Source: Aureococcus anophagefferens (Eukaryota > Sar > Pelagophyceae > Pelagomonadales > Pelagomonadaceae). From it: a stretch of DNA of 36,799 nt. Both the position numbers and the translations under genes were made by a program. Under the pieces are notes generated by a model. The model searched no databases. It was not told the DNA's origin and saw only the letters and a program-made list of their open reading frames with translations. Numbering within the stretch: position 1 is the first letter of the stretch; each line of letters begins with the position of its first letter. The stretch lies in contig NW_008705575.1 in assembly GCF_000186865.1 (NCBI RefSeq), forward strand, positions 608,827 through 645,625. Reading direction: 5' to 3'. Positions 16,392 through 24,395 of the stretch are shown here, piece after piece.

Positions 16392-16979
16392 CTACGCAAG
16401 CAAGGCGAGCTCGAGGGACGCGAGTCCCAGGAAGGGCAGCGAGAAACGGTAAGGGAGGGAAGCCAAGATGAGGCAGAGTTTCAACGCGGCGAAGATGAGT
16501 AGGAGGGTGAGTATCATGCAGACTATGAGGGCCAGGATTCTGACGACGAACCCGGGCCGCGGACCCAGGCGCGGGCCCGGCCCGCCGTCAAGTCCGCGCT
16601 CCGCGTTTTCGATCATGATGTGGCGATCATTCTCCGCGGCCTCCAGATAGTCGGGGTATTTGTGCAACCGACGCGCCTTGTGGCGTTGAAAGAACGCGGA
16701 CCACTCTTCGTCGGTGCACTCGCGACCCGCCTCCCATACGAAATTATTTTTCCACTCGACACACTCCTCGATGAATTCGCGCTGACCACTGCGCTCCAGC
16801 TTCCAGCTCCAGTACTTTAACGATACGTTTGCGTGCGCCCATCTCGTGCGCATGATCATTGTTCGTAGTGCGAGAACGACTCGGCGCTTGGTCAAGAACT
16901 CGACGCTCGAACGAAGGAGGCCGACGTACGCGTGGCCCCAGTGCATGTGCGATATCGTTTTCGCGCGGCGGCGCGACAT
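16392..16979 (-). CDS. Small membrane protein, unknown
   Basis: 195 aa from ATG 16979. The N-terminal half is basic and aromatic (HMHWGHAYVGLL, RWAHANVSLKYWSWKLE) with a Cys/Trp-containing middle (EECVEWKNNFVWEAGRECTDEEWSAFF). The last 55 residues contain two hydrophobic spans, ILALIVCMILTLLLIFAALKL and PFLGLASLELALLA. GC is lower and codon choice less biased than in neighbours, so it may be a younger or less expressed gene. No family recognised. A shorter reading frame or no gene at all is possible, but the sharp membrane segment favours a real product. Confidence 0.5.
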   Translation of the reverse strand: MSRRRAKTISHMHWGHAYVGLLRSSVEFLTKRRVVLALRTMIMRTRWAHANVSLKYWSWKLERSGQREFIEECVEWKNNFVWEAGRECTDEEWSAFFQRHKARRLHKYPDYLEAAENDRHIMIENAERGLDGGPGPRLGPRPGFVVRILALIVCMILTLLLIFAALKLCLILASLPYRFSLPFLGLASLELALLA

Positions 16980-17345
16980 GTTGGCGCGAGAATGCGACGG
17001 TCGCAGACAAGACCTTCAAGCAAAGAAACTGTCAAAATCGACGGCCGACCGACGAAATGGTCTCGATTGGATGCCTCAACAAGATGGCGTCGGGTGGCGG
17101 GCGACGCGGCGCGAAACGTGTGACGCAGCAAGAGACCCACAGTCTCGACGCGCGACTTGAGGATGCCGAAGCCGAGCTGTCGTCGTGAAAACAGTCGATC
17201 TCGTCGACTCTGGTGTTGTACGATGGTCCGGCGACGTCGTCCGGACGCGTCGGCGGCGGCGCCGACGAGCCCAACAACTACAAACACACAAAACCCCGGC
17301 ACGACCCAACGCCCGACTTAAAACCGCGATCGCTCGCGTTCGGCG
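16980..17345. other. Region between the small membrane protein and the IDO gene
   Basis: 366 bp of lower GC upstream of the minus-strand membrane protein and downstream of the IDO stop. A minus-strand frame (17302..16892) overlaps the membrane protein in another frame and looks like a shadow. No RNA gene or repeat seen. Confidence 0.4.
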
Positions 17346-20279
17346 TCACTTGGGCAGCCCGCGGTATTCCGCGCGGGGGCTCGCGGTGACGACGCTCGAC
17401 TCGTCGGACGCGCAGCTGTCCGCGCGGCTCCGGCCCTTCTGCACGGCCGCGGCCTTCTCCACGGCGGCGTCGAGCGCCGCGGCCTCCTCGTCGAGCTCGT
17501 CGCCCGAGCCCTGCGCGAGCCGGTGGCGGAGGACGACGTTGAGGCGCCCGGAGATGAGCGCGCGGCGGTCGTGGTCGAACTCGTGCTTCCGAAAGTCCGC
17601 GGCGTAGTTGGGCAGGTAGCGGCAGACGAGCTGGGATCGGCGCGAGCAGTAGCGGCCGAGCTCGTCGAGGCAGCCGTTGTACTCGGCCTCGACGACCGCG
17701 AGCGTGTGCACGGGCGCGCGGCGGTCCTCGGACGTGAGCCCGAGCACGAAGGACCGCGCCGACGTCTTCGCGTCCAAAGCGTCGAGAAAGTCGCGGTGCG
17801 GGCCCGGCATGGTGCGCCGCGCGGCGTCGCGCGTCGCCTGGAGGTCCGAGCCCGGCGGCGCGCGCGGCGCGCCTAAAAACTTCCAGCAGGCCGGCAGCAG
17901 CGCCGAGTCGCCCGTGTAGAGAAAGGCCGCGAGGTCCGCGTCCGTGCCGCCGGCGGGGAAGAGGAAGTGGCGCAGGCGCCGCATGACGACGCGCTCGCCG
18001 CGGCCCGCGGGGCCCGGCCGGAAGACGTGCGCCTCCGACGCGGCGCGTAAAGCCGCCCGCAGGTCGCCCAGCGCCGCCCCGAGGCCGTCGGCGGCCCGCA
18101 ACCGCATGGCCTCGCGGCCCCGCAGGATGGCGGCGACGATCCTCGGCGACGTGCGCTCGACGCTGAGGAGCAATTTCCAGAACGCGTCCTCCTCGGACAC
18201 GGCCAAAAACCGCGCGACGAGGGACGGTGCGCCGCCCCGCGTGCCCTCGGCCCAGTGGCCCGCGGCCGACTCGTCGGTCCAGTTGTAGAGCACGCAGTCC
18301 GCGTAGCACATCTTCTTCCGGGGCCGGCCGAGCCGCTCGGACACGTGGCCGAGCGCCGCGTAGACGTCCGCGGGCAGGCGCCGGTCGCCGAGCGTGCCCG
18401 GCCGCGGCGACGCCGCCGCGCCGTCGCAGCGCGCGTAGGCCGCGGCCACGAAGGCCAGCAGCGACCGCAGCCGCTCCGCGTCGACGAGGCGGAGGCCCGC
18501 GACGTAGTTCCGGTCGATGGCCGCGAACTTGGGCGCGTCCGCGTCGACGAGCGACCGGAACGTGCCCCGCGTCGCGCAGGCGAAGGGCACGGCCTTGGCG
18601 AGGCGGCTCACGCAGAGGAACAGGGGCTCGCGCGACGTCCGCCAGTCCGCGGGCGGGCTCCGGGGCAGAAACCCGTGGTCGCCGTCGACGGCCCAGAGCG
18701 CCGCGGACTCGTCCGTCGGCGCGGCCGCGCCCGCGAAGGGGCAGGGGCCCCGGGCGGCCCCGCCGCCCCGCGCGAGGAAGGGGCAGCCCGTCGAGAGCAG
18801 GGACCGCCGCGCGGGCGCGGCCGACTCCGACCCGCCGACCTTGGCCGCCTCCGTGTCGTGGATGTGCTCGTGGAGGTATTCGAAGGCCGACGTGCCGCCC
18901 GTGCCCGCGGCGTTGTGGTTGCCCGACGGCTCGAGCACGTACTTCTTGACCATCTGGAGGTGGCGCCACCGGAAGTCGAGCACGAGGTCGACGCACCGGT
19001 TGTAGCGCGCGACGAGCTCGCGCTTCGCGCCCTCCGACGCGTCGTCGGCGGGGTCGCCCGTGCGCGTGTCGCCGTCGCGGGCCTCGAGCACGAAGGTGCG
19101 GGCCGTGCGGTCCGACTGGACGCTCCGGAGGAACCGGCGGTGCGCCTCGGGCATCGACCGCGCGAAGTCGTCCAGCAGCTTCTGCAGCGTCGCGTTCGAG
19201 TTCGACACGCCCAGGAACGCGTCGAGCACGGGCAGCAGCGTCGACATGGCGCCGGAAGGGCCCGGCAGCGTCACGGCCTCGTTGGAGAACTCGCCGTCGA
19301 AGACGACGGCGTCGAAGCCCGAGATGAACGGCCTCAGCCGCTCGTAGAAGAAGTAGTAGTCGCAGAGCGCGCCGTGCGTGCCCAGGCGCTCGAACATGAG
19401 CGGCAGGCAGTCGCGGACGACGTGGCCGAAGCAGGCCTCGACGCGCACGAGCGCCTCCGTCAGCCGCGCGACGGAGCTCCGCGTCACCGCGCCCGCGCAC
19501 GCGCGGCGCCCGCTCGCGACGGCGCGCACGGCGGGCCCCGCCGCGGCCTCGATGACCAGGTGGGTCTTGAAGAACCACTCCTCGTCGACGAGGCCCGTGA
19601 AGCGCCGCAGCATGCGCGCGTTCTCCGTCGAGATGGGCCCCGACGCGTCGACGAGCTCCCAGTTGTAGAGCACGCAGCCGCAGTAGTCGAGCATGGGCCG
19701 CCGCCCCAGGCGCCGCGCGCACTCGCAGAAGCCCCGCGCGAGCATGGCCGGCACGACGGGCACGCCCGGCGTCGACGCGACGGGGCCGGGCCCGTCCGAT
19801 CCGCCGTGGCTCGCGACGGCGTCGACGCGACAGAACGCGCAGCAGACGTAGCTATAGAGCGCGTGGGCGCACTCGAGCTCGTCCTCGTCGTAGGGCATGT
19901 CCTTGAGCCACGCCGCCGCGACCCACAAATCGTCGCCGTAGGTCGCGACGAGCGGACGCATGCTGCCCTCGACGCACGCGCACGGGATCTGCAGGCTCAG
20001 CTCGTGGAGCGGCACGAGGCTCGCGGACCTCGGGACGGCGCGCGGCGCCCGCGCGGGCAGGAAGCCCCGCGACCCCACGTCCCAGAGCGACCCCCGCGCG
20101 CTGTCCTTGTCGAGGTAGGAGCTCGACGCGTGGCGCCGCAGCGGCGGCCGCGGCGGCGACGGCGGCGACGCGAGGAGGGCCCGCGCGCGCCGCTTGAGCT
20201 TCGACGGCGCGCAGGCCCATGCGACGGCAACCACCACGAGCAGCAGCGCTACGCCGACGGCGATCATGGCAGCAGCCAT
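17346..20279 (-). CDS. Two-domain indoleamine 2,3-dioxygenase-like protein
   Basis: 977 aa, one exon. Residues 5-23 form a signal anchor. Domain 1 (about 63-480) has the IDO pattern: WDVGSRGFLPA near the start, HALYSYVCC, LRPFISG (Arg315, substrate-carboxylate Arg of IDO), SMPEAHRRFL (His380, proximal haem ligand), AR-YNRCVDLVLDFRWRH and the GTGGTS loop (459-464). Domain 2 (about 528-905) repeats GDHGFLPRSPP, LRHFLFP (Arg770), TMPGPHRDFL (His828) and EYNGCLDELGRYCSRRSQL, but lacks GTGGT and is shorter. IDO opens the indole ring of tryptophan to N-formylkynurenine using haem and O2, the first kynurenine-pathway step. Domain 1 looks catalytically competent; domain 2 may be altered or regulatory. 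Tandem IDO repeats exist in some protists. The C-terminal 60 residues are Ala/Ser-rich. Confidence 0.85.
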   Translation of the reverse strand: MAAAMIAVGVALLLVVVAVAWACAPSKLKRRARALLASPPSPPRPPLRRHASSSYLDKDSARGSLWDVGSRGFLPARAPRAVPRSASLVPLHELSLQIPCACVEGSMRPLVATYGDDLWVAAAWLKDMPYDEDELECAHALYSYVCCAFCRVDAVASHGGSDGPGPVASTPGVPVVPAMLARGFCECARRLGRRPMLDYCGCVLYNWELVDASGPISTENARMLRRFTGLVDEEWFFKTHLVIEAAAGPAVRAVASGRRACAGAVTRSSVARLTEALVRVEACFGHVVRDCLPLMFERLGTHGALCDYYFFYERLRPFISGFDAVVFDGEFSNEAVTLPGPSGAMSTLLPVLDAFLGVSNSNATLQKLLDDFARSMPEAHRRFLRSVQSDRTARTFVLEARDGDTRTGDPADDASEGAKRELVARYNRCVDLVLDFRWRHLQMVKKYVLEPSGNHNAAGTGGTSAFEYLHEHIHDTEAAKVGGSESAAPARRSLLSTGCPFLARGGGAARGPCPFAGAAAPTDESAALWAVDGDHGFLPRSPPADWRTSREPLFLCVSRLAKAVPFACATRGTFRSLVDADAPKFAAIDRNYVAGLRLVDAERLRSLLAFVAAAYARCDGAAASPRPGTLGDRRLPADVYAALGHVSERLGRPRKKMCYADCVLYNWTDESAAGHWAEGTRGGAPSLVARFLAVSEEDAFWKLLLSVERTSPRIVAAILRGREAMRLRAADGLGAALGDLRAALRAASEAHVFRPGPAGRGERVVMRRLRHFLFPAGGTDADLAAFLYTGDSALLPACWKFLGAPRAPPGSDLQATRDAARRTMPGPHRDFLDALDAKTSARSFVLGLTSEDRRAPVHTLAVVEAEYNGCLDELGRYCSRRSQLVCRYLPNYAADFRKHEFDHDRRALISGRLNVVLRHRLAQGSGDELDEEAAALDAAVEKAAAVQKGRSRADSCASDESSVVTASPRAEYRGLPK

Positions 20280-20413
20280 CGATCAGAGAAGGCGACAGAA
20301 GTCGAACATCATTGCTTGGCCGGCTCGGCGTGTGTGTGCTCGCCTTCAAGTGCCGCAAGGTCGACCTCGCGCGGAGCTGCGGACGATGAGCTCGAGCAGC
20401 CGGGCAGCTTGAG
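20280..20413. promoter_or_regulatory. 134-bp divergent promoter region
   Basis: Separates the start codons of the IDO gene (minus) and the RING gene (plus). It is less GC-rich than coding sequence. No specific motif could be supported. Confidence 0.4.
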
Positions 20414-21358
20414 ATGGCACCTAAGCGCAAAGCCGGGGTGGAGAGGTGCGGTGTATGTGGAATCAACATTACCATCCCGCGGAAGTGGCGCAAGGCTGGC
20501 GAGAGCTGGCACCATTTCGTGTGCGGCGAATGCCAAGATAATGATTGTAAACTCGGTGTTCTGGTTGGTTATGCCCATAGGGTAGACCTCGTGGGTGATG
20601 ATATTTGCCCGAAACGATGTCCTCATCACGACGGTGAGCATCCCTATTGTTCAATCTGTGTCTACCAGCGCACGCTGATGCCGACGGAAGAGCGCTACAA
20701 GACGAAAGACGCAGCGCTAGATGCCTTGCGCTATGGTGGTCCGTGGGCTCTGAGGCACGCCTCTGAAGAGCTCCGCGCGGACCCGGAAGTTGTCCTCGCG
20801 GCTGCCGAAGAACACGTAGGCCGTCTGCTGGAAGAACTTCAGGAAGATTGCTCAAATGATGCTGCCACTGATGCTGATGATCGGAGTTATGCAAAATATA
20901 GACGGCTCCAAAGAACTGTGCACGAATTCGTTAACGACGGGACATTTTCCGACCTCATGCGAGCGCAAGACAGAGTCGTCACGCTCCGCGCCGAGAACGA
21001 GCGCCTCCGATCCGAGCAGACGGTCGAGGTCTTCGACGTCGACGCGGACGTCGTGACGCGGGAGCAGAAGCGGCAGCGCACGGAGGAGCCACCGTCGAGC
21101 GCCCTCAAGGCCGTGGCGGACATCGCGGACGAGTTCTCCGCGAAGAACGTCGCCGTCAAGCATGAGCGCGACGCGGCGACGCAGCGCGCGAACGCGGCGG
21201 AGGACCGCCTCGAGTGCTGCGTGTGCCAAGACGCGGCGCATCAGGTCATGCTCGGCCCCTGCCGGCACCTGTGCTGCTGCGCGACGTGTGCGCCGGCATT
21301 GGCCGAGTGCCCCATCTGCCGGACGCCGGTCGAGAGTCGCACGACGGTGTTTTTCTAA
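20414..21358 (+). CDS. DUF4116-RING E3 ligase-like protein
   Basis: 314 aa. The C-terminus (about 266-314) is a C3HC4-type RING: CCVCQDAAHQVMLGPCRHLCCCATC...CPICR, of the compact type found at the ends of IAP and MUL1-like ligases, so it should recruit an E2 and ubiquitinate a bound target. Residues about 98-125, ALDALRYGGPWALRHASEELRADPEVVLAAAE, fit the DUF4116 motif common in protists. The N-terminal 85 residues hold several Cys/His pairs (CGVCG, CGECQDNDC, CPKRCPHHDGEHPYCSICV), probably another zinc fold. A coiled-coil (about 180-260) joins the parts. The first 570 bp are noticeably less GC-rich than the rest of the gene and its neighbours. Confidence 0.78.
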   Translation: MAPKRKAGVERCGVCGINITIPRKWRKAGESWHHFVCGECQDNDCKLGVLVGYAHRVDLVGDDICPKRCPHHDGEHPYCSICVYQRTLMPTEERYKTKDAALDALRYGGPWALRHASEELRADPEVVLAAAEEHVGRLLEELQEDCSNDAATDADDRSYAKYRRLQRTVHEFVNDGTFSDLMRAQDRVVTLRAENERLRSEQTVEVFDVDADVVTREQKRQRTEEPPSSALKAVADIADEFSAKNVAVKHERDAATQRANAAEDRLECCVCQDAAHQVMLGPCRHLCCCATCAPALAECPICRTPVESRTTVFF

Positions 21359-21508
21359 GCTCTTTACGGCATGTTTCCGCCAACTTGAGCCTAACTTGCA
21401 GCCGTATTGCATCGATCGAAGTCGCAATGCACTCCGCGTAGTTTGTCTCGACGCCGCCAGCACATCCATGGACTCGTGAGAGCTCCTCGCAACCCTGCCA
21501 ACACCACA

Positions 21509-22495
21509 ATGCCAAGCGATGAAGACGCGGCCGTGCTGCAGCTGCGCGCGGAGATGGAGGCGCTGCGCCTCAAGCTCGCGGCCGCGGAAGCGAACGCCGC
21601 CGCGGCGCGCGAGTCGCGCCACGACACGTCGCAGGGCGCCTACCTCGACGACGCCGCCTGCGCGCGCAGCGAGGCGGAGCACATCTTCCACGCGATGCGC
21701 CTCGACCCGTCGGCGCGCGTCGACTACTGGCGCGGCGTGCAGGCCGCCGGCCGCGACGGCCGCGCGAAGGCCAACTGGTGCGACGGCTGGCTCGCCGCGG
21801 CGTCCGAGGAGCGCGCGGCGGAGATCGTCGGCGCGCACGCCGGCGCGGCGCTGGCGGCGCGGGCGCGCGGCGACGCGGCGGCAGCCGTCGACCACCGCCG
21901 CGCGTTCCAAAGGGCCGTCGACGACGCCGACGGCGCGCTGCCCGCGACGAGGGAGCGCTGGGCGGCCTTCGCGAAGGAGGAACTCGCGGTCGCGCTCTGG
22001 GAGGCCGGGGCGACGGACGACGCGCTGGCGCTCGCCGAGGGCTACGAGAAATACGCCATTCTCTCGGAGCTCGTCGCCGCGGACGCGTCGCTCCACGAGG
22101 CGCGGGTCGCGAGCCTCCGCGAGGCCCGCCGCTCCCCCGAGGAGCCCGCGCTCCCCTTCGCGCGCGCGCCGCGCGACGAAATCCCGGACTGGCGGAGCCC
22201 CCGGCACTTTGCGCGCGTGCTCGCCGAGGCCGCCGTCGCCTTGCACGACGCGACCAAGGTCGACGAGGCCGTCGCGACCCTGACGCTCGGCGGCGGCGGC
22301 GACGCCGCCATCGCGGCGCTGCGGCGCGTGCGCGAGGACGTCGCTGCCGGCGCGCCCGACATCGACCTCGCGGAGCTCGTCGCGGCGCTCGCGGCTCCGG
22401 CGGCCCGCGCGGCCCTCGCGCCGCCCATCGTCGACGACGACGACGAGGACGCGCCGCCCCCGAGCCGCCCGCCGCCCCCGCCGCCACCTCCTTAG
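21509..22495 (+). CDS. Uncharacterised helical protein, acidic and Pro-rich tail
   Basis: 328 aa from ATG 21509; the open frame extends to 21407 without a better start. It begins with a short coiled coil (LQLRAEMEALRLKLAAAEANAAAARE) and continues as Ala-rich helices (HIFHAMRLDPSARVDYWRGVQAAG, EELAVALWEAGATDDALALAEGYEKY) that resemble helical repeats but no consensus TPR. It ends DDDDEDAPPPSRPPPPPPPP. I do not recognise it. Its TAG overlaps the TAA of the convergent oxygenase-like gene by two bases. Confidence 0.65.
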   Translation: MPSDEDAAVLQLRAEMEALRLKLAAAEANAAAARESRHDTSQGAYLDDAACARSEAEHIFHAMRLDPSARVDYWRGVQAAGRDGRAKANWCDGWLAAASEERAAEIVGAHAGAALAARARGDAAAAVDHRRAFQRAVDDADGALPATRERWAAFAKEELAVALWEAGATDDALALAEGYEKYAILSELVAADASLHEARVASLREARRSPEEPALPFARAPRDEIPDWRSPRHFARVLAEAAVALHDATKVDEAVATLTLGGGGDAAIAALRRVREDVAAGAPDIDLAELVAALAAPAARAALAPPIVDDDDEDAPPPSRPPPPPPPP

Positions 22496-24285
22496 ACGTG
22501 GCAGCTCGCTTCGAGGGTCCGCCTCCGGAACAGGAACGTGAGGTTGATGCGGTTGTTGCGGAAGCCGGGCCGGAAGTCCATGGCGTCCGTCTGGTGGAAC
22601 CGGTGGCCGTTGAGGATGACCGCGCGGTTGAAGCGGTGGGCGACGACCTCGACGGCGTCGTCGCCGAGGAGCGCGAGGATGGCGTCCGTCTCCTGGTTCG
22701 CCTTGGCGAAGTCCCAGTCCGCCGGCGGCTCGCGCTCGAAGATGCGGAGGCCGCCGAGCTTGGAGCCCCGGGCGAGGTTCGAGGCGTCGCGCGCGATCCA
22801 GACGTTGACGGACACGTCCGCGTCGTCGCTGTGGACGTCGATGCCGCGGCTGTGGGCGTCGCGCGGGTAGACGTAGGCCCAGGCCTGCGTGAGCTGGGCG
22901 TCGCCGAGCAGCGCGGGGAACCGCGCGCGGAGGTCGGACGCGACCTGATGCACGACCGCCGCCGCGCCGAAGCCGTCGCCGAGGAACGCGCCGAGGTAGC
23001 CCTGGGCGTAGGCCCGCGTGAAGACCGTGGACCCGAGGACGAACCGTCGCAGCCGTTCCAGCGTCTCGGCCCGGAGCAGGCCGTCGACGACGGCGACGCC
23101 CCGGTCGAGGAACGCCGCCTCCGCCGTCGCCGCGGCCTCGCCCGACAGCGCGAGCGCGCCGCCGGCCACCGCCGGCGCGTCGACGACGCACACGGCCTTG
23201 CCGAGCACGGCGGCCCCCGCGGCCATCGTGCGCCGTTTCTGGTCGTCCGGCTCGCCCGCGAGGAGCCGCGACACCGGCGCGTGGATTTCGCCCGAGCGGT
23301 CGACGTACGCGTACGCGGCCTCGTCGCTCGCGTCGCCGTGCGCCGCGACGCGCAGGCGCCGCGCGGCGTCGCCGAGGAGCCGCAGCCCCGCGGCGGCGAC
23401 GCGCAGGTCCACGGGGAGGGCGCAGGACGCGTTCGCCAAGCCCTCGTCGTCGAGGAACCGTAACTGCTCCGCCAGCCGGTCGACGAAGGTCGAGTGGACG
23501 TGGCCCAGGAGCACGGTCGACGACACCTCCTCGAGCGTCGGGCTCCAGGCGACGGGCGGCGCGATCATGACCGGCACGTCGACGGCGGCGCTGCCGAGGA
23601 CGTGGTCCACGAAACCGGACGGGGGCCACTTCAATCGCGCGAAGGCCCGTCCGAAGGCGCCCGCGGCGTCGGCGTCGCCGACCTCGGAGGCCACCATCAT
23701 GCCGAAGCGCGCCGCGACGACGCGCCGCGGCTCCAGGTCCAGCGCGAGCCGCGCCGCGGCCGCCGCGACGCGCCGCGCGCCGTCGGCCGCGGCGAGCGCC
23801 GCGGCTCGCCGCGCCTGCGGCAGGCCGCCCGCACCGGCCGCGCTCCGCCGGTCCGCGGCGCAGTAGCAGAAGCCGGCGACCTGCTCGGCGACGAAGGCCG
23901 GGTCGCCGCGCGCCGCGGCGAGGGACCGGAGCGCGTCCGCGACGACAGCCGCGGACGCGTCGGCCGCGCCCGGCTCCGACGCCGCGCAGGCGCCGACGGC
24001 GCGCGCCGCGAGGCCCGCGGCGCGGCCCGTCGCGTTCGCCTCGCCGCGCAGGGCGTCCATGGCGCCGGCGAGGACGTCGACGACGCAGGACGCGTCGCCG
24101 TCGCCGCAGTCCATGCCGCCGGCCGCCGGATAGCGCGCGCTCCAGGCCGCGGCGACGGCGCGCACGTCGTCGACGTCGTCGAAGCGCAGCGGCGCTGGGG
24201 TCCCATCCAGGGTCAGCTCGAGCACGTATGTGGATTGTATTGTGGCGACGAAGGCGAGGCGCAGCGCCCAAAACGGGCTGCCCAT
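22492..24285 (-). CDS. 2OG-Fe(II) oxygenase-like secreted or ER protein
   Basis: Start set at 24285 (MGSPFWALRLAFVATIQSTYVLEL, a signal peptide) rather than the in-frame ATG at 24327, giving 597 aa. The N-terminal 350 residues are Ala-rich and helical with Cys pairs (MDCGDGDASC, GFCYCAADRR) and no known fold. The C-terminal part looks like a double-stranded beta-helix dioxygenase: RGIDVHSDDADVSVNVWI supplies the HxD pair (His-Ser-Asp), GGLRIF follows, and HRFNRAVILNGHRFHQTDAMDFRPGF..RINLTFLF gives the distal His and the Arg for 2-oxoglutarate. It may hydroxylate a protein or sugar in the secretory pathway. Metal and cosubstrate residues are by analogy to the prolyl-hydroxylase family. The substrate is unknown. 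Confidence 0.62.
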   Translation of the reverse strand: MGSPFWALRLAFVATIQSTYVLELTLDGTPAPLRFDDVDDVRAVAAAWSARYPAAGGMDCGDGDASCVVDVLAGAMDALRGEANATGRAAGLAARAVGACAASEPGAADASAAVVADALRSLAAARGDPAFVAEQVAGFCYCAADRRSAAGAGGLPQARRAAALAAADGARRVAAAAARLALDLEPRRVVAARFGMMVASEVGDADAAGAFGRAFARLKWPPSGFVDHVLGSAAVDVPVMIAPPVAWSPTLEEVSSTVLLGHVHSTFVDRLAEQLRFLDDEGLANASCALPVDLRVAAAGLRLLGDAARRLRVAAHGDASDEAAYAYVDRSGEIHAPVSRLLAGEPDDQKRRTMAAGAAVLGKAVCVVDAPAVAGGALALSGEAAATAEAAFLDRGVAVVDGLLRAETLERLRRFVLGSTVFTRAYAQGYLGAFLGDGFGAAAVVHQVASDLRARFPALLGDAQLTQAWAYVYPRDAHSRGIDVHSDDADVSVNVWIARDASNLARGSKLGGLRIFEREPPADWDFAKANQETDAILALLGDDAVEVVAHRFNRAVILNGHRFHQTDAMDFRPGFRNNRINLTFLFRRRTLEASCHV

Positions 24286-24395
24286 ATTGCGGCTGCCCGC
24301 CGGCTGGTGTTTCCCTGCAATACCCATTCAATCCCGAGCGAAACAGTATGGGCGCTCTCTCGACGATGAGAAACGCTGCGATGCGCCCCTAGACC
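24286..24395. promoter_or_regulatory. 110-bp divergent promoter region
   Basis: The oxygenase-like gene (minus) and the ankyrin gene (plus) start only 110 bp apart, so they must share promoter space. No motif assigned. Confidence 0.4.

Noticed and set aside
16892..17302. Minus-strand 136-aa frame with a hydrophobic start
   Set aside because: Overlaps the small membrane protein in another frame and shows no family resemblance. Too weak to list.
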